Shown here: in pieces, positions 1-5,024 of the stretch
Position numbering within the stretch: position 1 is the stretch's first letter
Layout of the letters: each line of letters opens with the position of its first letter
NCBI GenBank assembly: GCA_019247235.1
Contig: JAFAPG010000957.1
Location: 1 to 5,132, forward strand
DNA from: Acidobacteriota bacterium
Lineage (GTDB): Bacteria; Acidobacteriota; Terriglobia; Terriglobales; Acidobacteriaceae
Length of the DNA: 5,132 nt
Direction: 5' to 3'
The notes under the pieces: model-generated
Databases searched by the model: none
Told to the model about the DNA's origin: nothing
The model's input: the letters and a program-made list of their open reading frames with translations, nothing else
Position numbers and translations under genes: made by a program

Positions 1-803
1 GTGCTCCAGGTCTTGTCGCCGGCGTGGCAGAGATTTTCCAGTGGGCATTCGCAGCATTTCGGTGACCTGGCCAAACAAAGTCTGCGGCCGTGCCAGATGA
101 CTTGATGTGAGAATAAGATCCATTTTTCGCGAGGAATGACTCGCATGAGGTCCTGTTCGATTTTCTTGGGATCGTGGTTCCTGCTAAGTTCGAGTCGTCG
201 CGAGATGCGGTGAACGTGTGTGTCCACGACGACGCCATCGGCTTTCTTAAACCAGGTGCCAAGAACCACATTCGCGGTTTTTCGGGCGACGCCCGGCAAG
301 GTAAGTAGGTGGCCCATTTCGTCGGGAACCGTGCCCGCGAATTCATCGACAATTCGCCGTGCCGCACCCACCACCGATCGACTCTTATTGCGAAAGAATC
401 CCGTCGAGCGGATGTCAGCTTCAAGCGCTTGCGGCTCGAGGCGGGCGAAATCCTGCACCGTTGGGTATTTTCTGAAAAGCTCGGGCGTCACCATATTGAC
501 GCGAATGTCGGTTGATTGAGCCGAGAGAATCGTCGCTACCAGCAGTTCCCAGGCATTTTTGTGGGTCAAGGCACAGGTGACCTCGGGATAATGCTGGTCG
601 AAACGCTTTAGGATTTCCCCAACCCTATCTCGAGCGGTCGGATCATAACCGCGGACTCTCGCCGTCGATCGTCTAGCAGGTCGCGGTGCTTTGCTCGGAA
701 GCGAGCGAAGCTCGAGAGCTCGAGCTGACCTACCCAGTTTAGACCGGGTTATTTCGTGCCTTCCTGTCTTGGTTGGCCGCCTGGGGGTAATTCCTCGCGG
801 CAT
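1..803 (-). CDS. nth: Endonuclease III (base-excision repair DNA glycosylase/AP lyase), 3' end cut by window edge
   Basis: Removes oxidised pyrimidines from DNA and cleaves the resulting abasic site, in base excision repair. I translated 267 codons by hand without a stop. The helix-hairpin-helix LPGVARKTANVV lies near residues 169-180, and its Lys175 matches the family's catalytic lysine. VDTHVHR follows, with Asp194 as the catalytic aspartate. Four cysteines at 243, 250, 253 and 259 have the C-x6-C-x2-C-x5-C spacing of the [4Fe-4S] cluster loop. The family is about 210 residues; this protein has roughly 55 extra, Arg-rich residues at the N terminus. The start ATG (801-803) is chosen because an AGGGAGGA ribosome site lies 5 bases upstream, an in-frame TAA precedes it, and no other ATG occurs before residue 104. 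It is transcribed away from the 74-aa gene. Only a few C-terminal residues and the stop should be missing. Confidence 0.96.
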   Translation of the reverse strand, partial: MPRGITPRRPTKTGRHEITRSKLGRSARALELRSLPSKAPRPARRSTARVRGYDPTARDRVGEILKRFDQHYPEVTCALTHKNAWELLVATILSAQSTDIRVNMVTPELFRKYPTVQDFARLEPQALEADIRSTGFFRNKSRSVVGAARRIVDEFAGTVPDEMGHLLTLPGVARKTANVVLGTWFKKADGVVVDTHVHRISRRLELSRNHDPKKIEQDLMRVIPREKWILFSHQVIWHGRRLCLARSPKCCECPLENLCHAGDKTWS

Positions 804-808
804 CTTCG

Positions 809-816
809 TCCTCCCT
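809..816 (-). promoter_or_regulatory. Strong ribosome binding site of nth
   Basis: On the minus strand this reads AGGGAGGA, five bases before the ATG at 803. It decides the start codon of nth and supports translation of the long basic N-terminal extension. Confidence 0.75.
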
Positions 817-827
817 GACAGCTGGCC

Positions 828-856
828 ATCTTAACAAACAGAGGAGGCAATGACAC
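828..856 (-). promoter_or_regulatory. Possible sigma-70 promoter of nth
   Basis: Minus-strand reading: a -35-like GTGTCA (851-856, 4/6 to TTGACA), a 17-bp spacer and TAAGAT (828-833, 4/6 to TATAAT) preceded by TGT, which gives an extended -10. Transcription would begin near 821, leaving a leader of under 20 bases that just contains the ribosome site. This is a consensus match by eye only. Confidence 0.4.
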
Positions 857-857
857 G

Positions 858-886
858 TTGACGATCGTTTCTATGGCCTTTACTCT
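858..886 (+). promoter_or_regulatory. Possible sigma-70 promoter of the 74-aa gene
   Basis: TTGACG (858-863, 5/6 to the -35 consensus), an exact 17-bp spacer, then TACTCT (881-886, 4/6 to the -10 consensus). Initiation would fall around 893, giving a leader of only about 9 bases before the ATG at 902. Its -35 box lies one base from the -35-like box of the divergent nth promoter. Confidence 0.45.
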
Positions 887-901
887 GGACAAGAGACGTT
901 T

Positions 902-1126
902 ATGGCGGTCAAGTCCATCCAACTTGGTCAAGTGTGGCGTAAAGACGACAATGGTCAGGACTATCTGGTGACCAAGCTTTACAACGAAGTGTTTTCCCAG
1001 TACGCGGTGCTGCGGCCGGCGGAGGTGAATGCACCCGACGCGCCCACGGTGCGCGTGAAAGTCACCAAGACCGCCGCAGGCGCCGCCCTGCCAGGCTTCA
1101 CCTTTACTCAGGAAGGATCGTTTTGA
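902..1126 (+). CDS. Small conserved-looking hypothetical protein (74 aa)
   Basis: I do not recognise a named family. The 74-residue product is soluble, with no signal peptide or membrane segment. It starts MAVKSIQLGQVW, continues with alternating polar and hydrophobic residues suggestive of beta strands (QDYLVTKLYNEV, YAVLRPAEV, VRVKVTK) and ends PGFTFTQEGSF. This composition could fit a small beta-barrel or SH3-like fold, which is inference. No cysteines or obvious catalytic motif are present. The ATG is the only start candidate after an in-frame stop at 851-853; the ribosome site is weak (AAGAGA, 891-896). A plausible promoter lies directly upstream and a hairpin directly downstream, so it may be a one-gene transcript, divergent from nth. 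Codon use looks like the neighbours, and the overlapping minus-strand frame reads as nonsense, which supports this strand. Confidence 0.72.
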   Translation: MAVKSIQLGQVWRKDDNGQDYLVTKLYNEVFSQYAVLRPAEVNAPDAPTVRVKVTKTAAGAALPGFTFTQEGSF

Positions 1127-1152
1127 AGCACCAAATTTGGGTGCTTGGTTTT
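1126..1152 (+). terminator. Hairpin after the 74-aa gene, possible intrinsic terminator
   Basis: AAGCACC (1126-1132) pairs perfectly with GGTGCTT (1140-1146) around a 7-base loop and is followed by GGTTTT. It begins at the last base of the stop codon. The T tract is short and interrupted by GG, and the stem is only 7 bp, so termination would be partial at best. It lies within the leader of the DedA gene and might act there instead. Confidence 0.4.
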
Positions 1153-1217
1153 CGGTCACGTCAGCGATTCGTACGGAAGTGGCTGGACAGGTGCTTGCCA
1201 AATTTGGCCCTTTGCTC

Positions 1218-1841
1218 ATGACCGAAAAGATCCTGACTCTGCTTTTTTTCCTCATCAAATCACTGGTAGCCAAGACCGGGTATGGCGGCATCGTCGTTCT
1301 GATGGCCATTGAGTCGGCCTGCATTCCTTTGCCTTCGGAGCTGATTATGCCCTTCGCCGGCTACTTAGTTTTCGGCGGCACAATGAAATTGCTCTGGGTG
1401 GCGACGGCAGGCGCTCTCGGCTGTAATGTAGGGTCGCTGGTGGCTTACGAGATAGGGTGCTACGGTGGACGTCCGCTGGTTGAACGTTATGGGCGATGGG
1501 TATTGCTGGGCCGACGGGAGCTCGACTGGGCGGATCGCTTCTTTGCGCGGTGGGGCTATCTGGCGGTATTTGTGGCTCGCTTGCTGCCGGTGATTCGAAC
1601 GTTCATCGCTTTGCCGGCGGGCATCGCCCGCATGCCTCGAGTTCGCTTTCACTTGTACACATTTCTGGGCTCATGGCCCTGGTGTTTAGGCCTGGCCTGG
1701 TTGGGCGAGAAACTAGGGGAAAATTGGCGCGAGTTAGGCAAATATTTTCACCGTTTTGATGCCCTGATTGTTGTTGCTGTGGTAGTGGGAGTCCTCTGGT
1801 TCGTTCGCTCGCATTGGCAAAATCGTCTGCGCACGGCGTAA
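1218..1841 (+). CDS. DedA-family (SNARE-associated/VTT domain) integral membrane protein, 207 aa
   Basis: DedA proteins are polytopic inner-membrane proteins; characterised members recycle undecaprenyl phosphate or other lipid carriers and maintain envelope and proton-motive-force homeostasis. The substrate here cannot be told. The family signatures are visible: ESACIPLPSE at residues 32-41 (E32 and E41 of the E..P.P.E motif) and ARLLPVIRTFIALPAGIARM at 120-139, carrying the R..P..R motif (R121, P124, R127). Hydrophobic segments lie around residues 5-30, 43-62, 66-80, 113-135, 147-162 and 182-196, with a basic C-terminal tail. ATG 1218 is chosen because it gives the usual short N terminus and length of about 200 residues. 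The frame is open back to a TTG at 1137 but that extension is not hydrophobic or family-like. No good ribosome site precedes the ATG. Confidence 0.93.
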   Translation: MTEKILTLLFFLIKSLVAKTGYGGIVVLMAIESACIPLPSELIMPFAGYLVFGGTMKLLWVATAGALGCNVGSLVAYEIGCYGGRPLVERYGRWVLLGRRELDWADRFFARWGYLAVFVARLLPVIRTFIALPAGIARMPRVRFHLYTFLGSWPWCLGLAWLGEKLGENWRELGKYFHRFDALIVVAVVVGVLWFVRSHWQNRLRTA

Positions 1842-1879
1842 CCCGTCAATCCCCGCCGTCTTTTCTTTTGATATCCTAA

Positions 1880-2032
1880 ATGGCCGTGCGGATGATTTGG
1901 TGGTTTTTGATCGTGGGCCTCTCCGCCGGAGCGGTTATATGGGCCCTGGTATCCGCGTTTTTGCGCGTCCGACAGCGTCTCGCCAATGCCGAGAACAAGT
2001 CGTCGCCACCGGGAACTGCTGCCCGATCGTAA
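1880..2032 (+). CDS. Small single-pass membrane protein of unknown function (50 aa)
   Basis: The 50-codon frame from ATG 1880 to TAA 2030-2032 encodes MAVRMIWWFLIVG..., a strongly hydrophobic helix at about residues 6-28 (WWFLIVGLSAGAVIWALVSA), then a basic and polar tail (RVRQRLANAENK) ending in a Ser/Pro-rich stretch. This predicts one membrane span with a cytoplasmic basic C-terminal side. I recognise no family. It sits 38 bp after the DedA gene and 14 bp before bioY, on the same strand, so it is probably part of the bioY transcript. No Shine-Dalgarno precedes the ATG; TGATATCCT just upstream resembles an extended -10 box, and Met5 (1892) is an alternative, possibly leaderless, start. A coincidental frame is possible, but a clean membrane helix with a positive flank argues for a real gene. 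Confidence 0.6.
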   Translation: MAVRMIWWFLIVGLSAGAVIWALVSAFLRVRQRLANAENKSSPPGTAARS

Positions 2033-2035
2033 ATC

Positions 2036-2042
2036 AAGGAGG
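2036..2042 (+). promoter_or_regulatory. Ribosome binding site that sets the bioY start
   Basis: AAGGAGG, four bases before a GTG at 2047, is a near-perfect match to the anti-Shine-Dalgarno sequence. The bioY frame stays open upstream to 1897, but this site and the family's usual length fix the start at the GTG. Confidence 0.8.
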
Positions 2043-2046
2043 CATC

Positions 2047-2622
2047 GTGAAGGATTCAGGCATTACGGTTGCAGCCCATCGGCATCGTGCGCTCGACCTC
2101 GCCATGCAGGCAGCCCTGATCGTGGGTGCCACCTTCTTTGTCGCCTTCTGCGCACGCATTTACTTGCGAATTCCCGGAACTCCGGTGCCGCTGACCGTGC
2201 AGAATCTCGGCGTGCTTTTGGTGGGATTGGGACTGGGAAGCCGCCGGGGCTTTGTTGCCCTGGTGGTCTATTTGAGCTTGGGTGCTCTCGGGCTGCCGGT
2301 CTTCTATCCCCTCGGGCCCGGCGGCTTTCTCCAATTCTTGAGTCCAACGGGCGGTTACCTGATTGCCTATCCTTTGGTAGCCGGGCTGGTCGGTTATATC
2401 TTCGAGCGTTCCCAGCCGACGTTCTGGCGGGCGGCGCTGGCCGCAACCGCTGGCGAGCTGGTGTTGTTCGTCTGCGGTATCTCTTGGCTCTACGTCCTGA
2501 CGCATTCCCTGGCAAAGGCCTTCGGCTTGGGGCTGTACTGGTTTATCTTTGCGGAAGTCATTAAAGTGCTGGTTGCTGCCGGCGCGGTAAGGAGCTGGCA
2601 AGGTCTTTTTCTACGCGACTGA
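2047..2622 (+). CDS. bioY: BioY, biotin-binding S component of an ECF transporter
   Basis: BioY is the membrane component that captures biotin for uptake, working with the shared ECF ATPases and EcfT or, in some bacteria, alone. The product is 191 residues from the GTG start, the usual family length. Family motifs are clear: TPVPLTVQNLGVLLVG at about 45-60, LGSRRG at 63-68, the LGALGLPVF segment near 78-86, and GGFLQFLSPTGGYLIAYP at 92-109. About six hydrophobic segments span the protein. Near the C terminus, FIFAEVIKVLVAA (167-179) keeps the lysine of the family's usual GD-x-x-K helix, but has AE where I expect GD. No ATPase or EcfT genes are nearby, so it either uses unlinked modules or acts alone. 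No biotin operator was recognised upstream. The mqnD start lies 10 bp downstream, suggesting co-transcription. Confidence 0.95.
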   Translation: MKDSGITVAAHRHRALDLAMQAALIVGATFFVAFCARIYLRIPGTPVPLTVQNLGVLLVGLGLGSRRGFVALVVYLSLGALGLPVFYPLGPGGFLQFLSPTGGYLIAYPLVAGLVGYIFERSQPTFWRAALAATAGELVLFVCGISWLYVLTHSLAKAFGLGLYWFIFAEVIKVLVAAGAVRSWQGLFLRD

Positions 2623-2632
2623 CGCTGACACC

Positions 2633-3517
2633 ATGCCTTCCCCTGTCCGAGAGGAACTAAGGTCTAGGAGTGCTACCGGCGAGCGTGAGATCTCCATTGC
2701 CCATAGTCCGGATTCCGACGACGCCTTTATGTTTTATGGCTTGGCGACCGGCAAGGTCCAAGTCCCCGGTCTGCGTTTTGTGCACACTCTTTCGGACATT
2801 CAGAGCTTAAATCAGAAAGCCATCGAAGGCGAAGGTCAGTACGATGTCACCGCCGTGTCCTTCCACGCCTATCCCTACATGCAGGATCACTATGCCTTGA
2901 TGACCTGCGGGGGCAGCGTAGGCGAAGGCTACGGGCCTATGATTGTCTCTCCCAAGGCTTTTCCCGCCAGCGAAATCGGGGAGAAAACCGTTGCCATACC
3001 GGGCAGGCTCACAACCGCCTATCTGGCCTTATCTTTGTTTGCTCCAGGTCTTCAAGGCGTGGTCACGCCTTTCGATCAGATCATTCCCGGCCTGCTCGAG
3101 GGCATATTCGATGCAGGGCTCATTATTCACGAAGGTCAGCTTACCTACGATCGTGCCGGGTTGTACCGCATTCTCGACCTGGGTACATGGTGGCACCAGG
3201 TGACGGGGCTGCCTCTGCCGCTGGGGGGGAATGCCATCCGTCGCAGTCTAGGAGGCGATTTAATCTCGATAATTACGCGAGCATTGCGCTCGAGCATCGA
3301 GTACGCTCTCAGCCATCGCGAGGAGGCTGTGGCCTACGCCATGCAATTTGCGCGCGAGCTCGATCCCGCCGCCGCTGATCGGTTCATCGGAATGTATGTT
3401 AATGAACGCACGCTTGATTATGGGCCCGATGGCCGAGAAGCAATTCACCGTTTGCTGGACATGGGCTACCGCGGAGGAGTCATTCCCATCGCTCCTCACA
3501 TTGACTTCGTCGAATAG
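2633..3517 (+). CDS. mqnD: 1,4-dihydroxy-6-naphthoate synthase (futalosine-pathway menaquinone biosynthesis)
   Basis: MqnD converts cyclic dehypoxanthinyl futalosine to 1,4-dihydroxy-6-naphthoate in the alternative menaquinone route, in the cytoplasm. The 294-residue product has the periplasmic-binding-protein-like fold signature of the MqnA/MqnD group. It shows ISIAHSPDSDDAFMFYGLA at 20-38 (family SPCPNDTF-like loop), DVTAVSFHAYPYM at 71-83, a Gly-rich stretch GGSVGEGYGPMIV at 93-105, and GLIIHEGQLTY at 162-172, where His166 corresponds to the proposed catalytic histidine. LPLPLGGNAIRRSL follows at 193-206. MqnA is a related alternative, but the HEG and LPLGG motifs favour MqnD. The first 18 residues are extra and polar. 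No ribosome site precedes the ATG; it lies 10 bp after the bioY stop, so translation may be coupled. No other mqn gene is in the window. Its last 38 bases overlap the convergent Rhs remnant. Confidence 0.93.
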   Translation: MPSPVREELRSRSATGEREISIAHSPDSDDAFMFYGLATGKVQVPGLRFVHTLSDIQSLNQKAIEGEGQYDVTAVSFHAYPYMQDHYALMTCGGSVGEGYGPMIVSPKAFPASEIGEKTVAIPGRLTTAYLALSLFAPGLQGVVTPFDQIIPGLLEGIFDAGLIIHEGQLTYDRAGLYRILDLGTWWHQVTGLPLPLGGNAIRRSLGGDLISIITRALRSSIEYALSHREEAVAYAMQFARELDPAAADRFIGMYVNERTLDYGPDGREAIHRLLDMGYRGGVIPIAPHIDFVE

Positions 3518-4672
3518 GATTGACACCTTTGAAGATTTCTATTTTCCTGGAAAGAGTTGCGCAATCATCATTCCCCTTGCAGCGAAACGATATCCAAGGA
3601 TCTGGGTGCTTCGGTCCGCCTGGGGTGTGTTGCAAACCCGAGGGATCTACTAGAGTGGTTGGATCGTTCAGCACGTATGGGTAGAAATCGATTCCGCCAT
3701 CGAACCCTGTCGGGTCTTCAGATAGGAAGCGTCCCGCAGATGAGTCGTAATATCGGGCTCTGTAGAAGTACAGCCCCGGTTTCTGGATCGAACTCACGAC
3801 CTGTGTACCGGAAGGGATTGGCGAGTGTTCCCGTGGATACCGTGAGCGTCCCGAACGAGTCATATGTGTACGAATTCGTCAGAGTACCCGATGAATTACT
3901 CAGCGATGTGACCCCGCCTAGCCCATCCCGCTCGTAGTAGATGGTTGCTCCTGAGCGAACTTCTGCAAGCCACTCGTCCACGTGAGCGCCAGTGGCATAT
4001 TTGGAAAGCACGCTTCCACTATTGTCGGCCTGTTAAATGACGTTGTATCCATCATAGAGGTAATTCGTGATGCCCAGCGGACCGGACTTCTGAATTCTTC
4101 TGCCGACGGGATCGTACTTGAAGGTCGTTGTTCCTACTCCAGGATTAGTAGCTTGTATAAGGCGGTTCTCGAAGTCCCAGGTGAAGCTCCGGCCCTGAGC
4201 ATCGGACAGAGTATTGCCGTTTGCGTCATACGTGTAACTACCCGGTGAGCTTGCAGTTAGCTCATTCGAGCCGTTGTAGTTGTATTGGGCCACGCTCAAC
4301 GAGGACAGCCTATTCCCAACCGAGTCGTAGCTGTAGCTCTCTGTCGTACCTCTTCCTTGCGTAACTTGCGTCAGCTCATAGAGGGCATTGTAGGCGTACG
4401 TCTCCGGTGGTTACGGTCAGGTAATTGGTCTTGCTGGTTCGATTGCCCGCCGGGTCGTAAGAATAGCTTGCTCCATCGAGGTTGGCATTGCCCACCTGGT
4501 GCAGAACACTGAGCAAGCGCGACAGGGAATCGTGGCTGTAGTTTGTGTTCACTTCGTTCGGTCTCGTCAGCGACGTTCGCCGGCTTAGAGCGTCGTAGCC
4601 GAACGCAAAAGAGCCGGCTCACGAATTCGCCAGCCCGCTCAGCCGCGTAGCTGTCAATCTTGGACCGGGCAT
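3480..4672 (-). pseudogene. Rhs/YD-repeat protein C-terminal remnant, broken by two frameshifts and two stops
   Basis: Rhs proteins are large shell-forming proteins, often secreted, that enclose a variable C-terminal toxin; only the C-terminal part remains. Reading leftwards from 4672: GSFAFGYDALSRRTSLTRPN, then YD repeats such as YDPAGNR (4439-4459), YDSVGNR (4309-4329), YDANGN (4213-4230) and YDPVGRR (4096-4116). Next comes the Rhs-associated core: NPFRYTGREFDPETG, then RYYDSSAGRFLSEDP (3711-3755) and DPSGL (3633-3647). The frame is interrupted by an in-frame TGA (4619-4621), a one-base insertion near 4404-4408, an in-frame TAA (4033-4035) and an extra G in the run at 3774-3777. Each side of each lesion continues the family sequence, so this was one reading frame. 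After DPSGL a 50-residue tail ends at a stop inside mqnD; I cannot name a toxin domain in it. The original N-terminal part is absent: the frame meets a stop just before 4672, where the antitoxin gene begins. Confidence 0.88.
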
Positions 4673-4673
4673 C

Positions 4674-5006
4674 TTAGCAATTCAACCCGCCTGGGCGTCC
4701 GCCGATCAGGGGCCTAATTTCGCTCAGTTCCTCTTCGTGCTCAGCTTTAATCGTGCTCACCTCATACGCCGACTGCAAGCCAAGCCAAAATTGCTCCGAA
4801 GTACCGAAGAATTTCGCTAGGCGAACAGCGGTATCTGCCGTGATACCGCGCTTCTCGAGCACAATGTCATTTACACGGGGTACCGAAACATGGATTCTCT
4901 TTGCCAGCGCGTAAGGAGACAACTTCAGGGGCTTCAAAAACTCCTCCCGAAGAATTTCGCCGGGATGAACCTTCCAGTTAGGTGTACCTTTCCTCGTAAT
5001 GGACAT
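4674..5006 (-). CDS. higA: HigA-type antitoxin, Xre-family helix-turn-helix
   Basis: HigA antitoxins bind and neutralise a HigB mRNA interferase and repress their own operon. The 110-residue product shows the family's opening HPGEILREEFLKPLKLSPYA (14-33), the helix-turn-helix LAKRIHVSVPRVNDIVLEKR (34-53) and the closing ITADTAVRLAKFFGTSEQFW (55-74) followed by LGLQSAYE. A charged helix (KAEHEEELSEIRP) leads to the C terminus. The last residues, IGGRPGGLNC, look unlike a usual HigA ending and may derive from fusion with foreign sequence. A HigB-like frame ends 18 bp upstream on the same strand, the normal toxin-first order. The nearest ribosome-site match, AAGGGA at 5019-5024, is 12 bases from the ATG, somewhat far. 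The gene's stop lies one base before the Rhs remnant's first ATG. Confidence 0.92.
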   Translation of the reverse strand: MSITRKGTPNWKVHPGEILREEFLKPLKLSPYALAKRIHVSVPRVNDIVLEKRGITADTAVRLAKFFGTSEQFWLGLQSAYEVSTIKAEHEEELSEIRPLIGGRPGGLNC

Positions 5007-5024
5007 ACTCTCGTAGCGTCCCTT

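Noticed and set aside
850..861. Four-codon frame ATG-ACA-CGT-TGA after a perfect GAGGAGG site, as a possible leader peptide
   Set aside because: The predicted promoter for the 74-aa gene starts transcription near 893, downstream of it. The GGAGG is most likely coincidental in this compact region.
1137..1217. Extended DedA protein starting at TTG 1137
   Set aside because: The extra 27 residues are not family-like, the TTG sits in the hairpin loop, and the ATG at 1218 gives the normal length.
749..1324. Long minus-strand open frame of 191 codons
   Set aside because: It lies antisense to the start of nth's leader, the 74-aa gene and the DedA gene, has a composition of a chance frame, and contains no recognisable motif.
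2056..2601. Two long minus-strand frames opposite bioY
   Set aside because: They are rich in Arg, Gln and Pro, as expected for the antisense of a hydrophobic GC-rich gene; bioY motifs on the plus strand explain the region.
3520..3550. TTGACA after mqnD as a plus-strand promoter
   Set aside because: No acceptable -10 box follows at 16-18 bp and no plus-strand gene lies downstream.
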